DNA of 64,000 nucleotides from Paracoccaceae bacterium (GCA_003605175.1 QWDA01000001.1:372001-436000), one strand, 5' to 3'. Positions 35,164-44,835 are shown, counted from the first letter of the stretch. The notes: generated from the letters alone by a model not told the origin. Translations and numbers: made by a program.

Positions 35164-35754
35164 TCAGAGCGCGCGGATCCAGATCTGCATCGGCTTCAAG
35201 CTCTCGGCCGCATCGCCCAGATCGCGCCAGCCATAGGAGGCCGTTGCGCCGTCCAGCGGCCGGTAGCCCCGGGCGCGCCAGAACGCGTCGAGCGGCCGGT
35301 AGTCGGCGGGCCGCGCCGGATGGTCGGCGGGGCGGATCACCGCACAGAAGGCGGCGTAGCGGTGCCCGAGCGCGCTGGCATGGGCTTCGCGCAGATCGAA
35401 GAAGGCGTGCCCCGCGCCCTGGCCGCGATATTCGGGCAAAAGGACCGACTCGGCGCAATAGAACACCTCGCCCGGATCGTATCCGTGGGCCACCAGGGGC
35501 GCCGCGAAAGCCGCGTCATGCTCGCCCAGGGGGGCGCCGGTCGCCGCGCCGACGATCCTTTCGCCGTCGCGCGCCGCCACCACCACGGCGCCGGGGCTTT
35601 CGGCATAGGTCGCGAGATAGCGCGCCTCATAGGCCTCGTCGCCGTCGTAGAGATAGGGCCAGGCTCGGAAAACGGCGATCCGCAGCCGGGCGAGGTCGGG
35701 CAGGGCGCCCGGGATTTCCGCCCGCGGGACCGGCGCGACGGACAGCGGTATCAC
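35164..35754 (-). CDS. GNAT family N-acetyltransferase
   Basis: A 196-residue acetyltransferase. ERIVGAATGAPLGEHD and FYCAESVLLPEYRGQGAGHAFFDLREAHA contain the acetyl-CoA pyrophosphate loop (RGQGAG). An N-terminal part with Asp and Tyr residues (RAWPYLYDGDEAYEARYL) is typical of small amine or peptide acetyltransferases. It starts at GTG 35754, overlapping the cyclase stop (GTGA), so it is the third gene of a fecR, cyclase, GNAT operon. Substrate unknown. Confidence 0.85.
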   Translation of the reverse strand: MIPLSVAPVPRAEIPGALPDLARLRIAVFRAWPYLYDGDEAYEARYLATYAESPGAVVVAARDGERIVGAATGAPLGEHDAAFAAPLVAHGYDPGEVFYCAESVLLPEYRGQGAGHAFFDLREAHASALGHRYAAFCAVIRPADHPARPADYRPLDAFWRARGYRPLDGATASYGWRDLGDAAESLKPMQIWIRAL

Positions 35755-37886
35755 CGGGTTCCCCTTTCGGGCAGCGGCGCGAAATCGCCCGCGCGGGACC
35801 GCAGCCGGTCGTAGAAGGCATCGAGCCCCGGAAACCGCCCTGCCAGAGCGCGGCAGGCCGCGATCTCCGCAGTGGCATCCGCGCCGGTCGCCAGACGCGA
35901 GAGCGCCGCCTGATGGGCAGCGGCGAGCGCGGCGAAAGCGGGCAGGGCGGCCACCTCCTCGTCGCCCACGAGGATCGCCGCCCCGAGCCGCGCACTCACG
36001 CCCTTGGCCACCAGCGCCCCGGCATCGAGCCAAGCGAGCCCCTCCGACGCCTCGCGCACCGCGCTGCCCGCCACGATGTCGAACTCGACATTCCGGCAGG
36101 CCGCTTCCAGCCGCGCCGCCTCGTTCACGGTTTCGCCGATCGCGGTGTAGTTGAACCGGTCGCGCGAGCCGATATTGCCCACGCAGGCCATCCCGGTCGC
36201 GAGCCCGAGCCCCATCCGGACCGACGGCCGGGAACTTTCGGCATTGAACCGCGCGAGCGCGGTGCGCATCGCCAGCGCCGCCCGGGCGGCGCAAAGCGCA
36301 TGGTCCGGCGTGGGCAGCGGCGCATTCCAGAATGCCATCACGCTGTCGCCCATGAACTTGTCGATGGTGCCGCGGTTGCGCATGATCTCGTCCGACAGCC
36401 CCGAGAACAGCCTGTTCAGGAGCGCGACCACGCCCTGGGCGTCGAGCGCTTCGCTGAGCTCGGTGAAGTTCCGGATATCCGAGAACATCACCGTGACCGG
36501 CTGATCGCTTCCGCCGAGGGCGACCTTGTGCCCGCCGGTCTCGATCACCCGCAGCACGTCGGGCGCCACGTAGTGCGAGAACGAGCGCCGCACGAGCCGC
36601 ACGTCCCGGTCGGTCACGAACAGCCGGTAAAGCGTCAGGAGCGAGAAGGTGAGGAACGTCGCCAGGAGCGGAAAGGTCGCATCGATCAGGAGGCCGCCAT
36701 TGGCGAACCCCGCCCAACTGGCCGAGACGATGGCCAGCGCCGAGCCGATCGCGACCGCCACCGAGGCGACGGGCCCCGAGAGCGACATCGCGGCGGCGAC
36801 GAGGAGCCCCGCCGAGATCTGCAGCAGGAGTTCCAGGCTGCCGGCGAAATCGGACCGGATCAGGTGCTGCCCTGTCAGGATCTGCTCGATCGCCTGGGCA
36901 TGCACCGCGACGCCGGGGATCGTCTCGCCGAGCGCGGTGGTGCGCAGGTCGAGGAGGCCCGCCGCCGATGTGCCGACCAGCACGATGGCGCCGTCGAGGT
37001 CGGGGATCGGGGCGTCGGACAGCACCCGCGCGGCCGGGATGTAGGCATCCGGCGTCTCGTGGCGCGTGCGCAGCCAGAGATGCCCGTCCGAAGTGGTGGG
37101 GATGTCGTAAGCGCCAACCGTCACGTGGTCCGCCGTGCCGGGAATGCCCACATTGTCCCAAAGCACGATGGCCTCCTCGCCCAGCGACAGGCGCAGGGCC
37201 TCGAGGGCAAGGCTCGGGATGGGGCCGTCCGGGGTGCGCCAGAGGAGTGGCGCCGTCCGGGTTACCGCGCCGTTGGCGCCCGGGTCGACGCTGATCACGC
37301 CGATTCCCTTCGCCGCCTCGGCAAGAACGGGGACAAGCTGGGTCGCCGGACCGAGTTCCGGCAGCGCGGCCTCGGGCATCGTGCCCACCAGGGCAATCTC
37401 GGCCTTTGCGCGCGCGCTTGCGTCCCCGGGGCGCCCGCTCCTCGCGGTGCCGAGCACCACCGGAACGGTTTCGAGGGCGCGGGCGAACTGGAAATCGGTA
37501 TCGAGCTGGTTCAGGGCCTCGGGCCCCATGGAGTCGCGCAGGAACGGCGCGACGATCGGGTTCTCGGCCAGCCTGACCGGCGAGAGCCGGTCCGGTTCGG
37601 CGAAGATCACGTCATAGGCAACCGCGCTGGCGCCTGCCGCCGCCAGCCGGCGGGTCAGTTCGGCCAGCCGGTCGCGTGGCCAGGGCCATTGCCCGTAGGC
37701 CGCGAGCGACCCTTCGTCGATATCCACGATGCGGACCGGGACCTGACTGGGCTGGCGCGGTGCGATCCGCTGCAGCCGGTCGAAATAGGCGAGCCGAAGG
37801 GACGGGATCGGCGCCGGGTCGGCCAGCCGCAGGCTCGAGAGAGCTGCGACAAGGACGAGGCCGATGAGCAGGACAGGCATCCGCAC
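35751..37886 (-). CDS. CHASE2-domain adenylate/guanylate cyclase
   Basis: A 711-residue membrane cyclase. After an N-terminal membrane helix, a periplasmic CHASE2 sensor covers about residues 30-330 (VRIVDIDEGSLAAYGQWPWPRDRLAELTRRL; GAIVLVGTSAAGLLDLRTTALGETIPGVAVHAQAIEQIL). Three membrane helices follow, then a class III catalytic domain at about 455-630 with VMFSDIRNFTELSEAL and DKFMGDSVMAFWNAP, both metal-binding Asp residues present. It makes cAMP (or cGMP). It starts at GTG 37886 or ATG 37880, 36 bases after fecR, and its stop is shared with the GNAT gene. Confidence 0.92.
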   Translation of the reverse strand: MRMPVLLIGLVLVAALSSLRLADPAPIPSLRLAYFDRLQRIAPRQPSQVPVRIVDIDEGSLAAYGQWPWPRDRLAELTRRLAAAGASAVAYDVIFAEPDRLSPVRLAENPIVAPFLRDSMGPEALNQLDTDFQFARALETVPVVLGTARSGRPGDASARAKAEIALVGTMPEAALPELGPATQLVPVLAEAAKGIGVISVDPGANGAVTRTAPLLWRTPDGPIPSLALEALRLSLGEEAIVLWDNVGIPGTADHVTVGAYDIPTTSDGHLWLRTRHETPDAYIPAARVLSDAPIPDLDGAIVLVGTSAAGLLDLRTTALGETIPGVAVHAQAIEQILTGQHLIRSDFAGSLELLLQISAGLLVAAAMSLSGPVASVAVAIGSALAIVSASWAGFANGGLLIDATFPLLATFLTFSLLTLYRLFVTDRDVRLVRRSFSHYVAPDVLRVIETGGHKVALGGSDQPVTVMFSDIRNFTELSEALDAQGVVALLNRLFSGLSDEIMRNRGTIDKFMGDSVMAFWNAPLPTPDHALCAARAALAMRTALARFNAESSRPSVRMGLGLATGMACVGNIGSRDRFNYTAIGETVNEAARLEAACRNVEFDIVAGSAVREASEGLAWLDAGALVAKGVSARLGAAILVGDEEVAALPAFAALAAAHQAALSRLATGADATAEIAACRALAGRFPGLDAFYDRLRSRAGDFAPLPERGTR

Positions 37887-37922
37887 GGGGTCAGCGAGCC
37901 CCCGACCCGGGCACGGCCGGAG

Positions 37923-38738
37923 TCACCCGGAGTCCTTCCCGTCCTCGCCGTGGCTATCCGAACTGCCCGGCTGTTCGTTGTCGTCCGAGTTGCGCGGCCG
38001 CTCGGGCACCACCGCCAGCGGTGATGGGGCGGGGCCGACCCGGAGGAAGACGTTGGGGTCGATATCGCCGCAGCGTTCCGTCTGCGCGCGGAAGCCCGCA
38101 CCGAGCCTCCGCTGGTCGCGCACGAAGGGAAACAGCGTGTTCAGCGTCGCATCGCGCTCGGCCTTGTCCTTCGGCGGGAGAATGCGTCCGAAGCTGCCCG
38201 TCCTGACCACCGTACAGCCACCGACGACCTGAACGCAGCGCCGCCAGCGCGAGCACATCCGCACCTGTCCGTCGAAGCCGACGAAGCGGGTCGTGCGACG
38301 CGAGTCGACCGCCAGGTCGAACACCGTGCCGCGGATCCCCATCGTCGCCGTGGGCGTGCGCAGCTCGTAGCTCGACTTCGCGCTGTCGCCGGTCAGAAAA
38401 CGGAACATGCCGCCGAGCAGGGTGACGACAAAGCGCTCCGCGCGGTTGTTCCGGTTGAGAATGACCTCATCGACCCGGAACGTTGTCGCCGGTCCGATGG
38501 CGATCCGCGTCTTGTCGCGGAAGGTGAGCTGCACATTGCCGGTCGCGCCGGTCAGGATCACGTCGCCGCTTTCGATCGTCTGTCTGGGCGTGAGGGGCAG
38601 CCGCGTGCCATCGCGCTCGACGAAGGCTTCGGGCACCACGTCGATGGCGATCCCCACATCCTCTGCGGCGACGGGACGCGCCAGCATGATAGAGATCGCC
38701 AGGGCCGCGATTCGGCCCGCTGCACGCATCGATGGCAC
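37923..38738 (-). CDS. FecR-domain exported protein
   Basis: A 271-residue exported protein with a signal peptide (IAALAISIMLARPVAA). The FecR domain runs from about 45 to 150: GDVILTGATGNVQLTFRDKTRIAIGPATTFRVDEVILN and ELRTPTATMGIRGTVFDLAV. Four Cys lie in its C-terminal half (CSRW, CVQVVGGC and ERCGD), and the protein ends in a polar acidic tail. No sigma factor or TonB receptor is nearby, so this is not a Fec-type system. It leads the operon with the CHASE2 cyclase, and the two may meet in the periplasm. GTG 38738 is supported by GGAGGG five bases upstream; ATG 38729 is too far. Confidence 0.87.
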   Translation of the reverse strand: MPSMRAAGRIAALAISIMLARPVAAEDVGIAIDVVPEAFVERDGTRLPLTPRQTIESGDVILTGATGNVQLTFRDKTRIAIGPATTFRVDEVILNRNNRAERFVVTLLGGMFRFLTGDSAKSSYELRTPTATMGIRGTVFDLAVDSRRTTRFVGFDGQVRMCSRWRRCVQVVGGCTVVRTGSFGRILPPKDKAERDATLNTLFPFVRDQRRLGAGFRAQTERCGDIDPNVFLRVGPAPSPLAVVPERPRNSDDNEQPGSSDSHGEDGKDSG

Positions 38739-38909
38739 GTTGTCCCTCCCGACCGAATCGTGACGATCAGGTTAAACCACACCGGTCCGGCGCGAAACAT
38801 CCGGGGACATCGCCGTCTTGTCCAAGCCGAAAAGTGGCCGGAGAAAGTTAGCGGGGCGCTGCAGGCGCCGACAATGTGGCAGACGCGGGCAAAGGGCAGT
38901 CGAAGCGGT

Positions 38910-39479
38910 TCAGCCGCCCCAGATCCGGATCGGTCCGCAATCCATATGGACGAAGTTCGAACCGGTATACTTGCCCACGCCGCCGGCGTGGCAAGCCGCC
39001 GCCGCCTTCGCCATCTGGCCGACCGAACGTGTCTGAAGGCGCAGATCCGCCGCCTGGCCCTTCATGTGCAGCGAGTTCCGCGCGACGGCCCGCGACCGCG
39101 ACCGCAGCATCGCGTTGGTCTCGGGAGACCGGTAGCCGGAGAGCATCATGTAGGGTTCGTCGATTTCCATCAGGGAGTGCGCGGCAGCCCAGATATCGAT
39201 CGCGCGGTTGTCGATCGGCATGATCTTCTCGTTCCGCCAATCCCGCATGAACATTGTGATTTCCTGGAGCACCTCGGGAATGTACTCGCCCTCGACCCAA
39301 TAGACGGTGTCGATGGATTCTCCGGTGCGGCCCGAATACATCCTGATCCGCCGGATGTCCCCGGCCTTTCTGAGGAGGCCGAAAGCGTTTGCGTATGTTG
39401 GCGCCGCGGCTACCGCTGTCGCTGCGAAAGCCGCAAGAATCCCGCGCCGTGAAAGGCCCGTCGTTCCATTTTCTGTCAT
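38910..39479 (-). CDS. Tat-exported DUF882 (YcbK-like, M15-type) protein
   Basis: A 189-residue protein with a twin-arginine signal (LSRRGILAAFAATAVAAAPTYANA). The rest is a DUF882 domain of the M15 peptidase fold. The zinc-site pattern is visible as SGYRSPETNAMLR, SLHMKGQAADLRL and NFVHMDCGPIR (His/Asp/His). YcbK-like proteins act on peptidoglycan. I chose ATG 39479; a longer TTG start adds no signal-peptide sense. It is divergent from a Tat-type L,D-transpeptidase gene 363 bases away, and the two may work on the same cell-wall step. Confidence 0.9.
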   Translation of the reverse strand: MTENGTTGLSRRGILAAFAATAVAAAPTYANAFGLLRKAGDIRRIRMYSGRTGESIDTVYWVEGEYIPEVLQEITMFMRDWRNEKIMPIDNRAIDIWAAAHSLMEIDEPYMMLSGYRSPETNAMLRSRSRAVARNSLHMKGQAADLRLQTRSVGQMAKAAAACHAGGVGKYTGSNFVHMDCGPIRIWGG

Positions 39480-39842
39480 GAGTCCCGTCTGCGTCCCGTT
39501 TTTCAAACCCTGGTAAGCGGCTGCCCCCGCTCCCGGTTTTTGCTGCCCTATCCCCCAGGCGCGCGCCGAAGGTATCTCACAGATACGTCATCCGACCAAG
39601 ACGTTTGGTTAACGATAAACGACAATGGGCGCCTTATCGGCAAGTTTTTGCCCAAACTGCGTGCCGGGCGGGCGCAATGCGTATTGCGCTTGGCTGTTGC
39701 GATTCGGGCACGGCGGTGCAGTTGCATTCCGGAAACAGCACCGGAAACCTTCCCTAAATTGTGAGTGGATAGGTTACCCGGACCGCGGCACATGTCGTAT
39801 ACGCCCCGAAAAGGGGGCCTCGCTGTCTGAGGATGTCTGACC
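39480..39842. other. Divergent region, DUF882 / L,D-transpeptidase
   Basis: About 360 bases, noticeably richer in A and T than the genes. It holds the small inverted repeat GTATCT-CAC-AGATAC (39572-39586), a pair of arms ACCAA/TTGGT around 39596-39608, and the AT-rich GGTTAACGATAAACG. Both promoters should be here, but I could not fix either with confidence. No gene seen. Confidence 0.5.
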
Positions 39843-41450
39843 ATGAGTAAAATGTACCGCCGCGACGTTTTGTCGGGGCTCGCGGCTACCGCAGCGGCGA
39901 TGACCTTGCCCGTGCCTGCGCGGGCGGAAGTGACGGCCTACAAGCAGGCGATTGCGGAGGCCGCGTCGCGGGATCGCGATATCGCGCGCTTCTACCAGGC
40001 GACCGGCTACGAGGGGATCTGGACCGGGAACGGCGGCGCCGACCGGTCGCGGCGCAAGGCGTTCCTGGCCGCTGTCGCAGATGCCGACGAGCACGGCCTG
40101 CCGGTCGGCCGCTACGACCCGAAGCTGATCGAAACCAATTTCCGCTCGGTCAAGAGCCCGCGCGATCTCGGCCGTCTCGAGGTCGAGATGAGCACGATCT
40201 TCCTGCGCTATGCGCGCGACGTGCAGACCGGTCTGGTCGTGCCGTCGCAGGCTGACAAGCAGATCGCCCGCAAGGTCCCGTACCGTCCGCGCGACGGGCT
40301 CCTCATGGCCTTTTCGAAGTCGACGCCGCGGGCCTTCGTGCGCGCGCTGCCGCCGTCTTCCGATGAATACAAGCGCCTGATGAAGGCCAAGCTCGACATG
40401 GAGCGCTTCATCGGCAAGGGCGACTGGGGCCCGACGGTGCGCGCCAAGAAGCTCGAGCGGGGGCAGGGCGGCGATCCCGTGGTCGCGCTCCGCAACCGTC
40501 TGATCCGGATGGGGTATCTGCGGCGCAACGCCTCGGCCGCATATGACGACCGGATGATGCAGGCCGTCGCCCAGTTCCAGCACGATCACGGCCTGCGTCC
40601 CGACGGTGTGGCCGGGCCCGCCACGATCGACCAGCTCAACGTCTCGGCGGCGACCCGCCTGACGCAGATCATGGTGGCGATGGAGCGCGAGCGCTGGATC
40701 AACCACCCCGGCGGCCTCGGCGACCGGCATGTCTGGGTCAACTTGCCCGATTTCCGCGTCAAGCTGATCGACCAGGGCCGCGTCACCTTCGAGACCAAGT
40801 CGGTGGTCGGCTCGCAGCTCTACGAAAAGCGCACGCCGGAATTCTCCGACTTCATGGAATACATGGAGATCAACCCCGACTGGACCGTGCCGCGCTCGAT
40901 CCTCGGCCGCGACTACCTGCCGAAGCTCCAGAAGGACCCGAATGCTGCGCGCTATCTCGAGCTGATCGACATGAATGGCCGCAGCGTGTCGCGCGACCAG
41001 ATCGACTTCTCGCAATATACCGAGGAGACCTTCCCCTTCACCGTGCGCCAGCCGCCGGGGCGGTCGAACGCGCTCGGAACCGTGAAGTTCATGTTTCCGA
41101 ACCCGCATGCGGTCTACCTGCACGACACGCCCGACCGTCACCTCTTCGGGCGCGACATCCGCACCTATTCCTCGGGCTGCATCCGGCTCCACGACCCGCA
41201 CGATTTCGCCTATACGCTCTTGCGGCGCCAGATGAAGAACCCCGAGCCCTATTTTCAGAGCATCCTCGCGACGCGGCGGCAGACCATCGTGCCGCTCGAC
41301 CAGTCGGTGCCGGTCCATATCGACTATCGCACCGCCTTCACCGAGCCCAAGGGGCCGGTGCAGTTCCGGGGCGACGTCTATGGCCGCGACGCGCGGATCT
41401 GGGCGCAGATGGAGCGGGCCGGGGTGGCGCTCCGGTCGGTTCGCGGCTAA
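39843..41450 (+). CDS. L,D-transpeptidase (YcbB-like) with Tat-type signal
   Basis: A 535-residue periplasmic L,D-transpeptidase that forms or remodels 3-3 peptidoglycan cross-links. The N-terminus [24 protein letters not shown] looks like a twin-arginine signal. Next come a helical part and a peptidoglycan-binding domain ([31 protein letters not shown], about 235-265). The YkuD catalytic domain starts near 297, with H427 (YLHDTP) and the nucleophile C446 in [11 protein letters not shown]. The order is that of YcbB. It is preceded by a divergent DUF882 gene and followed after 31 bases by lpxD. Confidence 0.93.
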   Translation: MSKMYRRDVLSGLAATAAAMTLPVPARAEVTAYKQAIAEAASRDRDIARFYQATGYEGIWTGNGGADRSRRKAFLAAVADADEHGLPVGRYDPKLIETNFRSVKSPRDLGRLEVEMSTIFLRYARDVQTGLVVPSQADKQIARKVPYRPRDGLLMAFSKSTPRAFVRALPPSSDEYKRLMKAKLDMERFIGKGDWGPTVRAKKLERGQGGDPVVALRNRLIRMGYLRRNASAAYDDRMMQAVAQFQHDHGLRPDGVAGPATIDQLNVSAATRLTQIMVAMERERWINHPGGLGDRHVWVNLPDFRVKLIDQGRVTFETKSVVGSQLYEKRTPEFSDFMEYMEINPDWTVPRSILGRDYLPKLQKDPNAARYLELIDMNGRSVSRDQIDFSQYTEETFPFTVRQPPGRSNALGTVKFMFPNPHAVYLHDTPDRHLFGRDIRTYSSGCIRLHDPHDFAYTLLRRQMKNPEPYFQSILATRRQTIVPLDQSVPVHIDYRTAFTEPKGPVQFRGDVYGRDARIWAQMERAGVALRSVRG

Positions 41451-41481
41451 TCCTCGGCTCCGGATCAGACGGGGCCGAGCC

Positions 41482-42573
41482 ATGGACTACAGCATATCCG
41501 AGATCGCGGCCGCGCTCGATGCGCGGCTGTTCGGCGACGGTTCGGTCCGGGTCAGCGGCGCGGCCGAACCGTCCGCGGCCGGCAAGACCGATCTCGCGCT
41601 GGCACTCAAGCCGGAATATGCAGAGGGGCTGAAGGCGGGCCGGGCCCGCGCCGCCGTGATCTGGGAAGGCGCGGACTGGCAGGCGCTCGGCCTCGAGGCC
41701 GCCATCGTGGTGCCTCGCCCGCGCTACGCCATGTCGGGCGTGACCCGTCTCTTCGATCCCGGCCCCGAGATCGCGCCCGGCATCCACCCGAGCGCGGTGA
41801 TCGACCCCTCCGCCGAGATCGGCGAGGGTGCCGCGATCGGCCCCTTCGCGGTGATCGGCCGCGGCGCCGTGATCGGCCCCAACGCGCGGATCGCCTCCCA
41901 TGTCAGCATCGGCGCCGAGGCGCGGATCGGCGCGGACGCGATCCTGCTCGAAGGCGTCCGGATCTGCCGCCGCGTGACCATTGGCGACCGGTTCCTCGCC
42001 CATCCGAACTGCGTCGTGGGCGGCGATGGCTTCGCCTTCGTCACGCCGGAGAAATCCAATGTCGAGGAAGCCCGCGGCACGCTCGGCGCCTCCGAAACCC
42101 GGCGCGCGCAGAGCTGGACCCGGATCCACTCGCTGGGCGGTGTCGAGATCGGCGACGATGTAGAGATCGGCTGCGGCGCGACCATCGACCGCGGCACGAT
42201 CCGCGCCACAAGCATCGGGCGGGGCACGAAGATCGACAACCTCGTCCATATCGGTCACAATTGCGAGATCGGCGAGGATTGCCTCCTGTGCGGCCAGTCG
42301 GGGCTCGCCGGCTCGGTCCGGGTGGGCAACCGGGTGGTGCTGGGCGGCAAGGTCGGGGTCTCCGACAACATCTTCATCGGCGACGACGTGGTGGCGGGAG
42401 GCGCCTCCAAGATCTTCACCAACGTGCCCGCCGGCCGCGCGATCCTGGGCCATCCGGCGATCAAGATGGATGCCCAGATTGAGGCCACGAAGAACATCCG
42501 CCGGCTGCCTCGGCTCTTCCGCGACGTGAAGGCGTTGCAGAAAGCTGTTTCAATGACCGGTGAGACCGACTAA
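41482..42573 (+). CDS. lpxD: UDP-3-O-acylglucosamine N-acyltransferase
   Basis: A 363-residue enzyme for the third step of lipid A synthesis, adding a second hydroxyacyl chain from acyl-ACP to the amine of UDP-3-O-acyl-glucosamine. An N-terminal uridine-binding domain (about 1-100) is followed by many hexapeptide repeats ([32 protein letters not shown] and onward). [28 protein letters not shown] carries the catalytic His. ATG 41482 gives the usual N-terminus; forms reading upstream into the transpeptidase gene are rejected. It is followed by an acyl carrier protein and a ketoacyl synthase. Confidence 0.95.
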   Translation: MDYSISEIAAALDARLFGDGSVRVSGAAEPSAAGKTDLALALKPEYAEGLKAGRARAAVIWEGADWQALGLEAAIVVPRPRYAMSGVTRLFDPGPEIAPGIHPSAVIDPSAEIGEGAAIGPFAVIGRGAVIGPNARIASHVSIGAEARIGADAILLEGVRICRRVTIGDRFLAHPNCVVGGDGFAFVTPEKSNVEEARGTLGASETRRAQSWTRIHSLGGVEIGDDVEIGCGATIDRGTIRATSIGRGTKIDNLVHIGHNCEIGEDCLLCGQSGLAGSVRVGNRVVLGGKVGVSDNIFIGDDVVAGGASKIFTNVPAGRAILGHPAIKMDAQIEATKNIRRLPRLFRDVKALQKAVSMTGETD

Positions 42574-42604
42574 ATCAGCCGCCAAGGGCAGTCAGGGCCG
42601 GGAT

Positions 42605-42871
42605 ATGTCACAGGACATCAAGGACAAGATCATCGCGATTATCGCCGAACAGGCGGTGCTGGAACCATCGGACGTCACGATGGAGCAGACGCTCGACGAT
42701 CTCGGAATCGACTCCATGGGGCTCGTCGAGTGCATCTTCGCCATCGAAGAGGCGTTCGATATCCAGGTTCCGTTCAACGCGAACGAACCCCAGAAGTCGG
42801 AATTCGACATTTCCTCCGTCGCGGCCATCGTCGAGGCGGTCAGGGCGCTCGTGACCCGGCAGAACGCGTGA
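42605..42871 (+). CDS. Dedicated acyl carrier protein
   Basis: An 88-residue phosphopantetheine carrier protein. DDLGIDSMGLVECIFAIEEAF holds the Ser37 attachment site in DSMGL. The helix after it and the phrase IQVPFNANEPQKSEFDISSVAAIVEAV differ from the housekeeping AcpP, so this is a specialised carrier. It follows lpxD by 31 bases, and its stop overlaps the GTG of the ketoacyl synthase by four bases. The pair suggests synthesis of a special acyl chain, perhaps for lipid A or another envelope lipid. It does not closely match the AcpXL sequence as I remember it. Confidence 0.92.
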   Translation: MSQDIKDKIIAIIAEQAVLEPSDVTMEQTLDDLGIDSMGLVECIFAIEEAFDIQVPFNANEPQKSEFDISSVAAIVEAVRALVTRQNA

Positions 42872-44076
42872 AGCGGGTCGTCATAACCGGGGCGGGCACG
42901 ATCAACCCGCTCGGTCACTCGGTGCCCGAAACCTTCGCCGCCATGAAGGCCGGGACCTGCGGCATTGCCGAACTCGATATCCGCGACGTCGAGCGGCTCT
43001 CGATCCGGATCGGCGGCCAGGTCAAGAATTACGAGCCCGACTCGCATTTCAACCGCCAGCAACTCGCCCTCTACGACCGGTTCACCCAGTTCACGCTCCT
43101 TGCCGCGCGCGAGGCGGTGGGCCAGTCGGGCCTCGAATTCTCTGGCCAGCTCGCCAACCTTTCCGGTGTCGTCCTCGGCACCTCCGGCGGCGGCCTGAAC
43201 ACCCAGGACGAGAACTACCGCGCGGTCTACGAGGAGGGGAAGAACCGGGTTCACCCCTTCATCGTGCCCAAGCTGATGAACAACGCGGCCGCCAGCCACG
43301 TGTCGATGGAATGGAACCTCAGGGGGCCCTCCTTCACTGTCGCGACCGCCTGCGCCAGCTCGAACCACGCCATGGGCCAGGCCTTCTGGCTGGTCCGCAA
43401 CGGCGTCGCCGATGTCATGGTCACCGGCGGCTCGGAATCGATGCTCTGCTTCGGCGGCGTGAAGGCCTGGGAAGGCCTGCGCGTGATGTCGAAGGACACC
43501 TGCCGCCCGTTCAGCGCCAACCGTTCGGGCATGGTGCAGGGCGAGGGCGCGGGCGTCTTCGTCTTCGAGGAGTTGGAGCACGCCAGGGCACGCGGCGCCG
43601 AGATCCTGGCCGAAGTGCTGGGCTTCTCGATGACCGCCGACGCCTCCGACATCGTGATGCCCTCGAAGCATGGCGCCTCGCGGGCAATCCAGGGCGCGCT
43701 TCGGGACGCGCGGCTGAACCCCTCGGATGTGGGCTATATCAACGCCCACGGCACCGGCACGGCGGCCAATGACAAGACCGAATGCGCCGCGGTCTCGGAC
43801 GTGTTCGGCGCCCATGCCGACCGGCTGATGATCTCCTCCACCAAGTCGATGCACGGCCACCTGATCGGCGGCACCGGCGCGGTGGAGCTACTGGCCTGCA
43901 TCATGGCGCTCCGCGACGGCGTGATCGCGCCGACCGTCGGCTACGAGGAGCCCGACCCGGAATGCGCACTCGACGTGGTGCCGAACGAGGCGCGCGAGGC
44001 GAAGGTCGACGCGGTGCTGTCGAATGCCTTCGCCTTCGGCGGTCTCAACGCGGTGCTGGCGCTGGGACGGGTCTGA
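42868..44076 (+). CDS. Beta-ketoacyl-ACP synthase (FabF/KAS-II-like)
   Basis: A 402-residue thiolase-fold condensing enzyme. The nucleophile C162 is in VATACASSNHAMGQA, H294 in NAHGTGTAANDKTE, and K326 and H331 in STKSMHGHLIGGTGAVE. All four catalytic residues are present, so it should both decarboxylate malonyl-ACP and elongate. SMHGH in place of the usual SMTGH is a small departure. It starts at GTG 42868 inside the ACP stop, which ties the two proteins together. Next to lpxD this suggests a dedicated elongation step for an envelope lipid, but no dehydratase or reductase is alongside. Confidence 0.93.
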   Translation: MKRVVITGAGTINPLGHSVPETFAAMKAGTCGIAELDIRDVERLSIRIGGQVKNYEPDSHFNRQQLALYDRFTQFTLLAAREAVGQSGLEFSGQLANLSGVVLGTSGGGLNTQDENYRAVYEEGKNRVHPFIVPKLMNNAAASHVSMEWNLRGPSFTVATACASSNHAMGQAFWLVRNGVADVMVTGGSESMLCFGGVKAWEGLRVMSKDTCRPFSANRSGMVQGEGAGVFVFEELEHARARGAEILAEVLGFSMTADASDIVMPSKHGASRAIQGALRDARLNPSDVGYINAHGTGTAANDKTECAAVSDVFGAHADRLMISSTKSMHGHLIGGTGAVELLACIMALRDGVIAPTVGYEEPDPECALDVVPNEAREAKVDAVLSNAFAFGGLNAVLALGRV

Positions 44077-44079
44077 AGC

Positions 44080-44685
44080 TCAGGGCTTTGCGTCGTCCAA
44101 CAGCGCCTGGAAGCCAGCGGTGAAGCCCTTCAGCGACGCGGTCAGGATGACGTTCTGGTCCGGCGCCCGCGCGGGAACGATCCGCAGCTTGGCCTCGCTG
44201 CCCTTCTTGTAGGTGTCGAGGTCTTCCTTGGTCAGCCCGATCTGCGCCACGCAGCCCTGCGGCGTGCAGAAGCTGAACGGATAGCGCCGCCCTTCCTTCT
44301 CGTCGATCACGATGGTGATTTCCTCGGTCAGAAGCGTCTCCAGCGGTGTGGTCACCACGGCGGCGGCGGCGGCCTTCTGTCCCTCGGGCACCGGGAATAT
44401 GACGATCTCGGCGACGGCGTTGTCCTTCTGATCGGTCAGGACCTGGTAGAGCTGGCAAGGATCCGGCTCTTCCTCCGCCTTCACGCAGCGCACCTGCCAG
44501 TCGCCATGCTCGCCCGCGACATAGGCGTCGCCGGTCTGCGGGTCCTTCGGGGCGGCTTCCGCTTCGGCGGTGGCCGGAGCATCGGGCGTCTCGGGGGCGG
44601 GAGCCTGCTCCTGATCCTGCGCCAGTGCCGGCACGGCCAGGGCTGCGAGGGCGGCGAACGCCAGGGCGTGGAGCTTGGGCTGCAT
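44080..44685 (-). CDS. Invasion-associated locus B (IalB) family exported protein
   Basis: A 201-residue periplasmic protein with a clear signal peptide (LHALAFAALAALAVPALA). An Ala/Glu/Pro-rich linker follows, then the IalB domain from about 55: HGDWQVRCVKAEEEPDPCQLYQVLTDQKDNAVAEI, with Cys residues likely in disulfides, and FSFCTPQGCVAQIGL, a CxxxxC pair. Such proteins are common in alphaproteobacteria; apart from Bartonella IalB their role is unclear. ATG 44685 is preceded by GAGAGG at seven bases. It is convergent with the ketoacyl synthase, three bases apart. Its leader region contains a promoter and a terminator-like hairpin. Confidence 0.9.
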   Translation of the reverse strand: MQPKLHALAFAALAALAVPALAQDQEQAPAPETPDAPATAEAEAAPKDPQTGDAYVAGEHGDWQVRCVKAEEEPDPCQLYQVLTDQKDNAVAEIVIFPVPEGQKAAAAAVVTTPLETLLTEEITIVIDEKEGRRYPFSFCTPQGCVAQIGLTKEDLDTYKKGSEAKLRIVPARAPDQNVILTASLKGFTAGFQALLDDAKP

Positions 44686-44835
44686 CGAATACCTCTCGGA
44701 TCTGGTTCTTGTCCGGCCCGTGCCGGTTGAGCCGGCAATACCATTGGAGGTAGTGACTGTCAGGCCCGGACCTTCACAATGTCGCGACATCGGCGATCCT
44801 TGGCTGTCGGCTGCGCGGGGAATGCGCATATGTGG

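Noticed and set aside
36125-37161. Idea that the CHASE2 cyclase and GNAT genes form one long protein
   Set aside because: They are in different frames and joined by a GTGA stop/start overlap, so they are separate proteins.
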